DNA of 64,000 nt from Typha latifolia (GCA_019914945.1 CM034100.1:5531209-5595208), one strand, 5' to 3'. Counted from the first letter of the stretch, positions 12,181 through 24,192 are shown. The notes: a model not told the origin generated them from the letters alone. Made by a program: numbers and translations.

Positions 12181-15100
12181 TCATGAAGTTGATTGTGTTT
12201 GTATCGATACCATGTCTGCATGTAGTGTGCTTTGACCTGATTGAAATTCCCCGCTGAGATTATCGAGAGGTAGATGCCCTTCTAAAGCCAGGACTATCTG
12301 CATCAAGATTAAGGTCATTGAGTTAACATTGCAGCACAGGTAATTGAACAGCTGCAAAAGAAGGGATAGAATGGTTTCATTAGGCTTTACTAGATGTTTG
12401 TGTTTCTTGCTTCACATGCAGATAGACATGGAATTTCAAAGGACTACAGTTAGGTGGGCAGGTTTTCTACAATTGCATGTCCCAAAAGGAGTTGGTTGGA
12501 ACCAAAAGGGCCTAGTCTTCATTTTTAGATGGTCAACATAAACGTGAAAGAAAAAGAAACTGCTATGCAAAGTACTTGGCTCATTTGTGGCCGCCATCTT
12601 GCTGACTGTCGCACAGAAGCAGCAGCACAAACAATCATTCGCTTCATCTGAATAGGATCATAATTTTCTTTTAAACGCGGATCAATGAGGGCATCATATT
12701 TGTCATGTTCCAGTGCTTCTGCAAGCAAAGGCCTTGCCTGAAAAAGTTGGCAAACTTATGCGTCAAAGGCAACAAGTTGAAGCCATGGTAAAATGAAATA
12801 GGAAGTGACACTAACCCAGTCAACCAAGCCTTGAGGCATAGTAATGCCAGCTGATGTACTTGGTTGTAAAATAGGCTTTCTTCCAGTGACAAGCTCTAGA
12901 AGCATTACTCCAAAGGAGTAAACATCAGATTTCTCCGTCAGCTGTCCAGTAGAAGCATATTCTGGAGCAAGATACCTGTAATTATTGAAGCAATGCATGA
13001 ACACAACTGCAAATTTGTTGCCCTATTGATATTTCTTTATTCTCATTCTGATATGGTGGAAATTCTTTATTTTCACTTATTGCCTTCTCCTCTAGTAAGT
13101 GGTTTAACATTATGCAGTCCAATACTTGCATATAGTGAAATCTAGTACCAATGAGTATCACACCTACCCGAAAGTTCCTATTACACGAGTTGAAATATGG
13201 GTCTCGTCCTCGAGAAAAAACTTTGAAATCCCAAAATCTGCAACCTAGATACAACTTCCAAAATGTAAATCATGTAAAACATTGCATAAATCTTAAAGTA
13301 CTTATTAATAGCATCATACAGAAATTGTTACTATTATATTATAATGGCAAAATTGCATAATTGGTTAAAGATAGTAAGAGATAGGATGAGTCAAACAATG
13401 TAACATTGTAACCATCTACCAACCAAACCAAATGTGGTACAAGTATGCTTGGATCCTTCTTGGTTTGGCATGTTATTACATTTTATCAACCTCACCTTGC
13501 TTCAAGTATGACATAGGGTACAGGTAACACAGGTCAAGAAGTGTATTTTACATTATTAGATTGCAAACTTTTATTTTAGATGTATCAATAATTATACATT
13601 ATTCATTTATTTATTTCGCCGTGTCCTATGATGTGTCCGTGTCCTATTTTTTAAAAATTTGCCGTATCGCCATGTCTGTATCGTGTCGTATCCGTGCTTT
13701 ATAAGATACAGCAGAAATTGAAGTAAGGGGGAATCTTAATTCCTCTTATCTTCATTGAATCACTTTTCTTTATTAGATAATAACTGCCTGAATCAATCTA
13801 AAAGTACTTGATCATTGCTCATCATGTTTCTCTGACCTTCTATTATACAGTACATGTTTCAATCAGTAGCTGTCCAGACTCCATCAATGAATCATCTATC
13901 GGTTGCTAGCATTTAATACTTAAATAGGTTCTCATCTAGCATAAGGCTCAAAGAACAGTATTTTGTGCATTGATTATACAATGTCTTCATGTGATGTGGC
14001 AGGTCAGGTGGAATGCCTTTCTCTTCTTTGTCCTTAATAATCCCAAAAAACTCATACTTGATTTTTTTTGGACTTTTCTTGCACCCTTCAGTCTGTCTTT
14101 GTCAAGGGGCAACCAAAGCAGTCCCTCTCTTGGAAGCTACTCTTCGAGTAATGCTTCCATGTTATGTCAATATATTTTGTATTCTTATTACCAATAGTTG
14201 TGTTTTCTCCTCCTGATATGCAAGTAGTTCTGTTCTCAAACTTGAACTCCAAATCAAAGAGAATCCAAGTCAAATATCATATATTGACTTCAAAATGTGA
14301 TTTCTGGATAGGGATGCGATTGTCCAGTTGATATCAAACTGCAGGTAGGTGATGCAAGATCACTCACATGCTTTGTTATCAACTGATAAAGAGAAGCGTG
14401 AACTATATTTTCAAATCCGTTAATTCACAGAATATGATAGAGTGTCTTTATTTAGTTTGTTGTCACTGTACAAAAGGGATCAACAAATAAGCACTCAAAA
14501 CTCAAAGGTTGGAAAGGAAAGGAAAAGTCTCAATGTTATTGGAAAATAAAGGAACTAGTCTGACAAGAAGATTGCAAAAGTATTTGCATAGAAAACTAGG
14601 AATCTAACCATAAATAGAGAAAGGGACAGATTTTTCTAAAATATAAACTTGTGACAAAACTTACGGAACCCTATATTAAGTTATGCTAATCAAGCAGGAA
14701 CAAATGGAATCAAATTCCAACTTCTTTACAGAAAGTTATTTGGTAAACAATTCTTTCTAGAAATAGAAAATAATTATTTTTAGGGCCCTGAACAATTGAA
14801 TCTTTATTTTAAAAAATAGACATCCTTGGTTATAGTCCTTTGGCCACAATTATTTTTACTAGTAATCGTGTTTCCTATAGTAATTAAATTTCATTCATTT
14901 CTTAGCACGTCCTACCTACTTGGTTTCCTATGCAAACTGCTAATCACGCTTCTGATTATCAATTATATTGCATTGGTTGCTCACACGGCTGGTAAGTCTT
15001 AATTTTTTGAATGTTTTCCCTACCACCAATTCTTCTTGGTTCTCATCTTGATAGATTCTTAGCTGCAACCCTATCTTTGATAATCTCATGTTTTCTGTTG

Positions 15101-16699
15101 TCCAATCTCTCATAAGTTTTCCTAATGAGAATCAAAGACGACCACGTCTTGGTGAAAGAGTTCATGAGCTCTTTATTTCTACAGCTTTTATAAGATGATG
15201 AGTAACTTTTGTATAATAATAGACATATCTTACTTTGGATATAGGCTGTTAAGAGACCACATAAAGTGTTGTCCTCTCATCTTTTCATTTTACTCAGATG
15301 TTCTTTGTAAAACTTGTCTTGTTTCTTGTTATTTGAATTACAACCTGAGAAATCTCAACTGATCCTTTTCTTATAAATTTCCGAGTGATAGATTCCAACA
15401 GATAACAAAATGGAAAAAACAAAGCAATATAGAGATAGTTGTTTGTACCTTTGCCTCAAATGAATCATTTAGTAGTATATTGGCTGACTTAATATCACGA
15501 TGGATGATTTTAGGTTGACCTACGAATAAAAGCAAAGAACAGTTAAAGCATACATAATCCTCACTTATGAATGTACATAATATAGTTGTATAATATTGAT
15601 AAATGAAAAATTGAAGTTGATAGTAAGAAACTCACAGTCCTCATGCAAATAGGCAAGCCCTTTTGCAGAACCCAAAGAAACTTTATATCTATTAGGCCAA
15701 TTCATGGCAGATTTGCCATTCCCTACAAAAAACAGATAATCACAGAACATCTCAATATAAAGTGATATGTCAAGTTATCATTCTACATTAGATTACATAT
15801 ATATTAGTTATAAATTTTAAAATGAACTAAATGTCATGTATATTTCCCCACATTTATTTGCTGCATAATAGAGGGTTTTATCCATTCTTAAGAGTTAAGA
15901 CCCTTATTTAGGTGCATATCCCTCTAAACTTATATCTACGTGTATGCTCCTCTGCTTTAAAGGAGCACATATATGTGCAATTGAATGATTCCAGAGCAAT
16001 ATGCATATAAGATATTGCAAAATTCATTAGCCGAGCATCATGACTGTTTTAGTCTTTGCAAGAAATAATTGGTTATAAATTGAGATGTCAGATGATAGGC
16101 TTACTGTGCAGGTGGAACTCCAGGGTGTTGTTTGAAACATACTCGTATACGAGCAATCTTTTTTGGTTGTTACTGATACAATATCCAATCAGTGACACAA
16201 GGTGCTTATGATGCACATGACTAATGATATCGATCTCTGCCTGAAAGTTGTCATCACCAGATCTACTCTCGTCTTTCAACTTCTTAACTGCAACTTCTTT
16301 GCCACTCGCTAGCATACCTTTGTACACCAATCCATAACCACCTTTACCTATTATATTTACAGCTGAGAAGTCATTTGTCGCTGCCGCTAACTCTTCATAA
16401 GAGAAGCAGATCTTGCCAAAGGAAACTGCGTCCGAGATGCGAGATTCAATTGGCAAATTCCCTCTAGCAATTTCTGAAACAAACCCAGAATATGGGCTAC
16501 TAGAAGCCACTGCTGGCAGAGAGGGAACTGATCTAGTTTGAGAACTGGAACCAGAATCTGTGACAATATAAACCACAAATGGTGGATTTACTTGAGGAAC
16601 TGCAACTGGAGCTGGAACTTGAGGATTAGTATGCTGCACCTCCTTTGATTTCTCATTGTTACAAGGGCTCACTGTAGAAGAACAATAGTCTTTTAACAT
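12181..16699 (-). CDS. PERK-type protein kinase lacking a membrane segment
   Basis: This is a serine/threonine kinase of the proline-rich extensin-like receptor kinase group. Exons (minus): 16699-16105, 15722-15636, 15519-15449, 13244-13168, 12975-12816, 12737-12576 and 12297-12181; phases agree and give 422 residues. Visible: glycine loop GKGGYG (118-123), lysine of VAVKK (139), HRDIKSAN with D236, DFG with D254, [12 protein letters not shown] and a short C-terminal tail. The intron positions match the PERK gene at 33707-38877. Only about 95 mostly polar residues precede the kinase, with no signal peptide, Pro-rich ectodomain or membrane helix. The start is uncertain: a good acceptor (TTCTTCTACAG) ends at 16672 in the phase used by the other PERK's exon 2, so an upstream first exon could exist, but I found none in 16.7-19.5 kb. 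It could be a cytoplasmic kinase derived from a PERK by loss of exon 1. Kinase residues are intact. Confidence 0.85.
13245..15448 (-). other. Long intron of the PERK-like kinase
   Basis: This 2.2 kb intron is much longer than its counterpart in the other PERK (466 bp, 36579-37044), so it has probably gained inserted DNA. A segment near 13615-13705 is built of GTGTCC/CGTGTCG words (for example GTATCGTGTCGTATCCGTGC), like the ends of some plant repeats. I recognise no protein in the rest. Confidence 0.5.
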
Positions 16700-17061
16700 T
16701 AATTCTTAGAAAAAAAAAGGCATCTTGTTGAAGATATACAGCAATGATGCAAACCTCTTGTGACCTTTGGCAAATTGAATTGGTTGTTTGTTTATATTAG
16801 GGATGATCATACACATACACCGGTGATTGAACTATAGGGTGGTATAACTTAAATACTCTCAAGCAAGAAGAGAGGAAAAGAAATGACATACTAGCAGAAG
16901 CTAGCTACCGTAGAAATCGAGCGTTGGCCTTCTTCCTTCATCGCCCGGAGGAGATAGCAGAGTGTGGAGTGCTGATGGAAGAAGAATTGTGGCTAGTGCT
17001 ATGTCAAGGGTAATAAGAAGGCATTCACTTCCGTCAGTTGATTTTTCTTCTTTCCTTTTTG

Positions 17062-17062
<1 letters not shown>

Positions 17063-17101
<39 letters not shown>
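17063..17101. repeat. (AT)n microsatellite
   Basis: About 19 alternating AT dinucleotides, 365 bp upstream of the kinase start. Confidence 0.92.
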
Positions 17102-17103
<2 letters not shown>

Positions 17104-19009
17104 AGGACCATCCAAAATTCTGTGTATCACGTTCACCCTTTCAAACAAAAAGTAGGCCTATATATCCTTTTAAATGTTACGAACCAGATCTGAACCGATT
17201 TAAACGTAAGAAAATTATGAAAATTTATATAATGGTAGCTTCGAACGTTAGGGTTCTAATAGTTTTAGTTTCACGTAAATCGAAGATTGGGATAAAAAGA
17301 TATAAATAAAACAGTGAAAAAAGGTGAGAATTGAACAGATTGATAATTATCTAATGTTGTGATGGTTGTCAAAGAGGGGCGAATAACCGTAAGGTATAGT
17401 GGCTCGTGGAAGTAATGGTGGCTAGGGTTTGGAGGTAGAATTATGACTCTAAATTATATCTCCTCAGAGGAAAATAAACGACTCTAATTAACTTACTTCT
17501 ACTTCTAGATTATCTTACTCTTACTCGTAAGATAAACTCAAGACTAAATTAATTTCTCAATACTTGGATGCTTGTATTAATAAACAAAAAGAAACCCAAC
17601 CCATCTATATAAAGAGGTCGGGTATAATGAATCCTACTCGGACTAGCCCTAACGGTTTATATGACTCAAATTAGGACTTGCCTTATAAGCTTATATAACT
17701 TAATTAAACTTGTCTTAAAAACTTAAATGACTTAATTGAACTTACATGACTAAACTAGACTTGCCTTAAGGGGCTTATATAAGAGATAAATATAAATCAA
17801 TTAAAAGATAAATAGACTCAATCCATCGAGCCCAATGTCCTCATGATGCGATCCGACCTGACTCGGTTCACATCAATCCACCACATTTCCGACCACCTTA
17901 TTCTCAAGGTGTCCATAGTGAGTTAGATTTAACTAACAAAATAACATTTTTAAAAGAGCACAATGATTCAAAGGCAATTATGATATTTTAAAAGTTTTTA
18001 GTGGTAATTATGTAAAAATATATTAAGTGAATCACTAAGCTCCTCCGTCAATATTTCATTAGAAATGTCAATAGAAATAATCTTAAATTTTATTTAGCTT
18101 AATTGATGGACGAAAATACCTCGTTCTTCGTTTTATATCCTTTTATGTTTTACTTTTAGTAGCCTTTATTACAACTTTTCCAAATAAACTATAATCGGTC
18201 TTCTTTAATACTTTCAAAACCCACTTCTAAGAGAATAGGAAAAGAGAAAATAAGAGCACCTTTATCCATCTAATTAGTTAGTCACTTTTTTAATAATATT
18301 TCTAACAGAAATTCTAATTGAGGAGGTGTTAATGATACAATTAAATAATCCAAGGATGTATGTGTCCATCTTTTTTCTTAAGCAGATGAAAATATTATGG
18401 AGTGATAGTTGAAGGGCGTAAAATATATTTAACACTATTTTCTAACCCTCACATTAACGTGAGAAGGATGAATTGCTAGATTGTGCTATGACAGAGTTGG
18501 CCTCTTTCTTATGACATTGTGAGCCTATTTGTCTTATGTATTCAAGAAGAGAAGACTGACCCTATTACATAGCCCACCAATTCTAAACTTCGTAAATAAT
18601 CTATAGAAATTAGTCAGTTTTGACCAGCACCGTAGACGAAAAATAAGCTTCATACTTGTACCCTTGAATATTAATTACTATCCTAAGAGGAAGTGCCTTC
18701 TTTGCAGATTTGGCTTTACCTTTGTTTGCACGTCTCTCAGTTTCCGACTCTATGACCCTAGTTTTGTTTCATTTCATGTGCTCGTAAGTTCCTAATTATA
18801 ATTCTAAAAATCTTTGTCTGAAAGATATAATTATGTCCAATTTCCCAATAACTCCAACATATATGTATATATAGGATATATTTGCAAGCTCTTCATCAGA
18901 TATACAGAAAAAAGCAATCGAAAAGAAAGAAAGAAAGAAATTATAGTAGTTCTTGAGCTTCGCCTGTTACTAAACCGACACAGCTGATGATTAATAACGG
19001 AAGATAAAG

Positions 19010-19192
19010 ATGAGATTTTTAACGAAAAGAGGAGCTATTCGTACCACACCATGGCAGAGTGTAAGGAAATCGAATAAGCGCCCAAACTGCTGGAATACAA
19101 CAATCAGCCGAGCCCTTGCGCCCAAAGCAGCGGAACGCAGCCCTAGCAAAAAATTCACCAGTTTAACAAAGAGATTATCCGAAGAAATTTAA
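19010..19192 (+). CDS. Small basic open frame, unrecognised
   Basis: This 60-codon frame begins MRFLTKRG, is rich in Lys, Arg and Ser and has no motif I recognise. A TATA-like TATATATAGG lies about 140 bp upstream and a pyrimidine-rich (CTT)n run follows the stop. It lies in a GC-richer island where the opposite strand is also open, so it may be chance. Real gene status is doubtful. Confidence 0.15.
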   Translation: MRFLTKRGAIRTTPWQSVRKSNKRPNCWNTTISRALAPKAAERSPSKKFTSLTKRLSEEI

Positions 19193-19221
19193 ACTTTTCT
19201 TCTTCTTCTTCTTCTTCCTTT

Positions 19222-19545
19222 TTATCTCTGTCTCTCTGCAAAAAGGAAAACTTGGGTATAATAAATTTTCCAGAGAAAGAGAGAAGTTCGCATTACACAA
19301 TGATCCCCAAGCAAAGGCCGACGGCGGAGAATGGGAGCAACACGACGGCGAAGGGAAACTGGATGAATATGATGAGCAGTGCCCGGAAAATTAGTTTGCA
19401 CATCTTTCTTTGTTAACTTTAACCTTGCACTTGGCGGACATTCAAGAAGAAAAGCGAGCTCTCTATCGCTAAGTAGGTAACCGGCAAGCCCTCGACGGAA
19501 GTCAACACCGTTAATCCCCAGGCCGCCGTAGAAGAAAGTCTTCCT
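19222..19545 (-). other. Unassigned open frame in GC-rich island
   Basis: One minus-strand frame stays open for about 107 codons without an early Met. It includes FFYGGLGINGVDFRRGLAGY and later LSDRELAFLLECPPSARLK, then becomes Arg-rich. Neighbouring frames also give protein-like pieces: TSVEGLPVTYLAIESSLFFL in one, and a hydrophobic 36-codon frame at 19293-19403 starting MCKLIF in another. I recognise no family. It may be a fragment of a lost gene or simply GC-rich sequence with few stops. Confidence 0.2.
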
Positions 19546-20119
19546 TTAGGTCTCGTTTGACTCGTGTAAGATTTGTTAAGAATAATTTTATTCGCACCTT
19601 TTAAATATAAACTAGATATATCTATAACTTCAACTCATATTTTATTATTTAATAGTAAAACATAATAATTATATTAAATAAGTTTATATAACAATTTATG
19701 TTACGTTTAATTATAATAGAAATTTTGCTTAAAATACGTGCACAATTTTATTACGTCACTCTACTTATGATAAGATTTTATACATAAGTTATCATCTAAT
19801 TTTTCTTATAATAAATTTGACCAAAAAATATATAAATAAAAAAAAATTTAATTTATGAATAAATATCTCTTATTCACGAATTAAACGCCACCTTATCTGT
19901 ATCAATAGGAATCACCAACCTTTGAATAAGTCCGATTGGCCCACTGCACAAAATCAACAAAAATTTGTAAATAATACCTTATATTTTAGTGATTTTATGA
20001 TTAACTTATTATCTCTCTGAGTTATTCGTAATGTGACTAGGGGTGGAAATAGGTTCTAATCAGCATATCTAAATTTGTCCATGTCCAAATAGTGTATGAT
20101 GTGTATCTGAATCAATTTC

Positions 20120-20121
<2 letters not shown>

Positions 20122-20155
<34 letters not shown>
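20122..20155. repeat. (AT)n microsatellite with T-run
   Basis: About 17 AT dinucleotides followed by a run of T. Confidence 0.9.
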
Positions 20156-20162
<7 letters not shown>

Positions 20163-20555
20163 TTTTCCTTTGAAACGTTATGACAATACTAATATAAAAA
20201 TATATTTTATATACTTTTACATGAATTTCTTCTCTACTTGATTTTATATATGTTTACTAATTGTTATCTTTTTGTATATCACAAGCTCTTATGGATTTAA
20301 AAAACAAATACTACTATATGTGCATGTATTTAGCAGATATATTAATTAAGTTCATTATCCCTATCAACATGCAGATCCAGAAAATAATATCAATACAAAT
20401 ATGATATTATCCAGATTTGTCTTATAACATCACCTTCTTCAAGATATTTTTCTCAATGGTATTTTAATAAATTTGTTTAGTAACTTTACTTGTTGATTTA
20501 AGTAAACTATAATCTAAGGTTAAGAATAGTTAACTAGTGAAAGTCAAAGTAGGAT

Positions 20556-20756
20556 TAGGGGTGGCAAGAATTAGTTCAACCCAATAACTGGTCTTTAAAT
20601 GGGTTTAGGTTTAATGTAATTAGTTTCGGATTATAAACAGACCAATCTGTCTAACTCAATTAATAATTAGGTCGGGCTTATAACACTAACTTATTTGACC
20701 TAATTTGACTCGTTTAAATTATACGGGTTGGGTTGGCAGGTTGACCCGTTAACACT

Positions 20757-20762
<6 letters not shown>
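20556..20762. mobile_element. Small hAT-like non-autonomous element (MITE)
   Basis: It begins TAGGGGTGGCAA and ends in GGTTGACCCGTTAACACT..TA, whose reverse complement resembles the start. Such ends are common in plant non-autonomous hAT elements and resemble those at 40102-40511. The right end runs into an (AT)n tract, so the exact border and target duplication are lost. Confidence 0.45.

Positions 20763-20787
<25 letters not shown>
20760..20787. repeat. (AT)n microsatellite
   Basis: About 14 AT dinucleotides directly abutting the right end of the small element. Confidence 0.9.
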
Positions 20788-20939
20788 ACCCTAGCCATCT
20801 CTTTTCCGTCACACTCATTCTCATCTCTTCTTCCTACTCTTCTCGCACTATCACACGACGACACCATCAAACAATCAGCTTGCTTCATTTTCCTTTGGTC
20901 TTCCTCATGCCAACAACCCTAACCTAACTTTTATCCTCT

Positions 20940-21640
20940 TTTCAAATCCATCCAAATCTTCCACTGCGCAATGCCAGCCGTTGGCACATTTCCCTGGGCA
21001 ATTGTACTAACATTGGTAGCACCCACTCTAGTTTCATCCTGGCCATCAATGGCACCATGAGTTGTAGTAACTCTTCCCTCATGGGAATGCCTTCACTATC
21101 ATGCGGCTAATCTGGAAAGCAAAGAATGCCTTGGCATTTGAGAATGAAAAGTCATACCCTTTGAAGGTAGTGTCCCAAATCTATAGCATTTTCACTGTTC
21201 CAAATATATCATAATCTTAGTCGCTTACAGCCCCACTATCAAGTCCAGGTGGAGCAAGGTCCAATTGAGCCTGATGCCGAGGATGGTTATATCTGCTAGG
21301 TGGATGCATCTTGGCTGTGTGGGAGTTTTTATCTTTAATGAAAGCTCTAACTATAAGCTGTACAAAAACTTCTATTTGAGTAAATATAGCAACTCTCTCA
21401 TTAGAGAAGCCCGTACTTTACAATGACTGCATCATTATGGTTAATGCGATCAATAACAATATGTGGAGTATTGATTGACAAATATTTCCTTATTATCCAT
21501 GAATATAATAGTCTAATCAAGAAGATTTAGGACAAACAATTCGATAGCTCATAACTTTGTTGGTCAAGCAATTCAAAATAAATAATGTATGGAAATGGAC
21601 TGATTACTCTCTAATTAGTGTGTAATTGTGTTTTTATGCA
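20940..21640 (+). mobile_element. LINE ORF2 remnant (C-terminal RNase H region)
   Basis: Translation of several + frames gives pieces of the plant L1-type ORF2 C-terminus. They are LIWKAKNALAFENEKSYPLK (about 21104-21163), CWVDASW-like residues near 21296, and SIAHNFVGQAI near 21541-21573, which matches the NSxAHxLA motif of RNase H domains in plant LINEs. Stops and frameshifts interrupt it throughout. It is a dead 3' fragment; no poly(A) tail was seen. Confidence 0.65.
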
Positions 21641-21998
21641 ATGCATATATTTATCTATGAACCTTCTATATAGAAAAGGAGAATTAGGACTGATATTAAA
21701 AATAAGAAACAATTTTATTTAGGTCCTTGAAGTATGGCACATTAAAGAATTAATCGAACAAATACTTTCAATTATATTTGTAGAGTGTTATATAATTTTA
21801 GCGGTTTAATAAAGAAAGAAAAAAATAATAATAAATATTAAATAATTTATTCGGGCTTGAGTTTCTATCTATCTATCAATATATGATCATATGGATAAGT
21901 GGTGTCATGAAAGGTATCAAACAATGTTCGAAGAAAGTAGGTATTATAAAAAATTTCAAGAACATAATTATTAATGTACTTATTTTGAAAGCTGTGCT

Positions 21999-22527
21999 TA
22001 GGGGTGAAAACGGATCGGATACGGATACTTAACGAATTCATATTTTTAGTCCGGATATGGATACGGATATTATATCCTAACTAAATAGATATGAATAATT
22101 TTCGGATAGATGATCGGATCTTAAACGGATATTGATTGAATTTAAAATGATTATAATATTTTATTTAGATATAATTAATATAAAATTATTAAGAGTTTTA
22201 CAATAAATATTTTTTTTGTATGTCAAATATATAAAATTAGAGAAACTAATCTCTATAAATAATATATAACCTATTATTAGTAACAATATTATTATTTACT
22301 ATTTAAATAAGTAAACTAAAAACGTAAATCATTTAAAAAAAAAATGCGGGTAAACGAATATCCAATATCCGTATCCGAATCCGAAAAATATATTCGACCC
22401 GTATCCGAATCTGTATCCGAATTTTTTTCAAAAATTATATCCGTATGTGAATCATATAGAAATTTTTTATCCAAATCCGATCCGAATCGAATTGGGTCAG
22501 AGTTAATCCTACCCGTTTTCACCCCTA
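21999..22527. mobile_element. hAT-type MITE with TIRs and 8-bp target duplication
   Basis: The 529-bp element starts TAGGGGTGAAAACGGAT and ends CCCGTTTTCACCCCTA, which are inverted repeats of each other. It is flanked by GCTGTGCT (21991-21998) and GCCGTGCT (22528-22535), an 8-bp target duplication with one mismatch. The interior holds many GGATACGGATA and ATCCGTATCCGAATC words. There is no transposase. The 8-bp duplication and TIR type indicate mobilisation by a hAT transposase. Confidence 0.85.
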
Positions 22528-23305
22528 GCCGTGCTGCAATATAGACATAGTGGATGTTTTGCGAGTATATGGTTTATTAATGTTAGTTAACTCACATAAA
22601 GGTTTAAACTATTTAAGTTGACATGGAAATTTACAACAAAAAAAATCTACCTTATCACTATTAAAAAGAGCTAGCTTTTATAAAAATAAATATTCATTTA
22701 ATATCTTTCGTTAATTTTAACTCACTTTAAGATATAAAAAACAAATATAGAAACAAATATTCAAACTTATTTAGGATATCAGATAGTTGTTGCAAAAGTT
22801 TCTCTCTTTCTTTTTTTAGAATACATTTTTGACATCTACTTAGTTAAAGTGAATGTGAAAATATTGCATATAAGCTTAACTTTGTTCTTATAAGCTAAAG
22901 ATTAATTTTTTTTATTACACTTTATATGTGCAAATATAGGTTTTCTAAATAAAAATGAAGCTCCCTGAGTAGACCAACTCCAATTTATTAATGCCCAAGT
23001 CGTTGGGGCCTCAGATTTGGTAACATTCAAGTACTAATACTTCAATTTTATAGCTAATCAAATTCACTAAACAATGTTATTTACTCTGTTACTATGGGTG
23101 GCCATAGGCTGGGTCGGATTTGGGCCGAAAATACTAAGCCGCCATGGGGCCTAATTAGGCCGGTTTGGGTTTCGGCCGAGAGATTTCTGGTCTGTGAGGC
23201 AGGCCAAAAGATTAGCCTGATATTTAAAAGAAAAAAAATGGTCATCATGATTCATAAGAGCTATCAATATAGAAAATGTCGGTCTATTTCGGAAAGGAAT
23301 CATCG

Positions 23306-23370
<65 letters not shown>
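23306..23370. repeat. (TAA)n microsatellite, left of plastid insertion
   Basis: About 21 TAA units followed by GGCTTAGAT. The same TAA-GCTTAGAT arrangement occurs at the right border (31477-31705). Confidence 0.95.
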
Positions 23371-23520
23371 GGCTTAGATTTTCAACAGTACCCATAACCC
23401 ACCAGTACCCATTTTCAACAGTGATTAATGTGATTACATTTTCAACAGGAATCACACAAGGGTAGATTGATAGAAACCTCTGGTAAAATACCCACCAGTA
23501 CCCATAACCCAACAGATAAA
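23371..23520. other. Scrambled junction DNA, left border of plastid insertion
   Basis: This 150-bp stretch is made of short repeated pieces. CAGTACCCAT and ACCCATAACCCA recur, and TTTTCAACAG occurs three times. ATTAATGTGATTA matches the accD breakpoint at the right border. A 32-bp word (23455-23486) is identical to 31448-31479. Such patchworks are typical of error-prone, template-switching repair. The exact base where plastid sequence begins is uncertain, about 23520. Confidence 0.65.
23455..23486. repeat. 32-bp direct repeat at plastid-insertion border, left copy
   Basis: The word beginning CACAAGGGTAGATTG and ending CTCTGGTAA is identical to 31448-31479. The two copies flank the plastid DNA in direct orientation. 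Confidence 0.95.
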
Positions 23521-23525
23521 GTACA

Positions 23526-24019
23526 TTACATAGTCTGTTTTAGGGATTGGCGACTTACCCATTCAGTGACTTTGGCACTGGACGTTCCCAAAATGGGTAC
23601 TATCGGGTTGGGTGAATTAGAGAATAGACAGACGTCTCTGTTGGCATTCCAGCCTTTCTTTCTTCTCTTTTCGGGGCCTATCCGAAAGAGAATCCAAGTA
23701 CCTCTTGGTCGTGAATATCTGAATAGGACGAACCAGCCTCCGTGGATATCTTTGCTTCGGAACAAAACAATTAGAATTAGGCTCGGTCAACTGGAATGTG
23801 TATTATCCATATGGGAGATCTTCCAATTGAGAAGATCCATCAACCCGAGACGAAGAGAAAGAGAAAGGTCTATCTATTTTCTTTACTTATTCTATCTATT
23901 TTCTTTAGTTATTCGATTAAACCAATGATTCGTTATTGAAGCGATAGCAACAACCATTTCATCGGACATGCGTATTTTTGATTATCCGATGGATTTACAT
24001 GGTTTCATTAATGGAAATT
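23526..24019 (-). other. Plastid ycf15-trnL-CAA spacer segment
   Basis: This part reads on the + strand as an open frame (FRDWRLTHSVTLALDVPK..., to 23928) that I recognise as the usual open but non-genic spacer between ycf2/ycf15 and trnL-CAA in inverted repeats. There is no tRNA; the insertion ends before it. Confidence 0.65.
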
Positions 24020-24192
24020 GTTTGATGTAGTGAATACTCTGGTTGTTCGCCGTTCAAGAATTCTTGTTTAGGCACTTCATATCATCCATACATAGTGTTT
24101 TGATCTAAGATTTCAATTCTTCCACGTTTCAGCAGTAGCATATTGTTCCATGGAGCTAAGGTCCAAAATATGGAATAAACAAGTGTTTCCAC
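24020..24192 (-). pseudogene. ycf15: ycf15 copy, non-functional
   Basis: Translation gives ETLVYSIFWTLAPWNNMLLL, then GRIEILDQNTMYG, a stop (TGA at 24084-24082, where the family usually has Trp), and YEVPKQEFLNGEQP. The usual ATG is GTG here. ycf15 is often not coding even in plastids, so the stop may be ancestral or post-transfer. Confidence 0.75.

Larger units (their letters stand above)
16700..20555. other. Spacer upstream of the PERK-like kinase
   Basis: This is mainly AT-rich DNA. It contains the 5' region of the kinase gene, an (AT)n tract, a block at about 17360-17890 with repeated ACTTGCCTTA and TTATATAA words that could be LTR debris, and the GC-richer island at 19.0-19.55 kb. The LTR idea is weak because no TG..CA ends were found. 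Confidence 0.4.

Noticed and set aside
16880..16941. MKEEGQRSIST as the first exon of the PERK-like kinase
   Set aside because: A donor after ACG leaves phase 0, while the acceptor at 16672 needs phase 1. It has no Pro-rich or membrane sequence and is more likely leader.
23526..23928. Open frame on the + strand as a nuclear gene
   Set aside because: It is recognised as plastid spacer next to ycf15 and trnL-CAA, open by chance in many plastomes.
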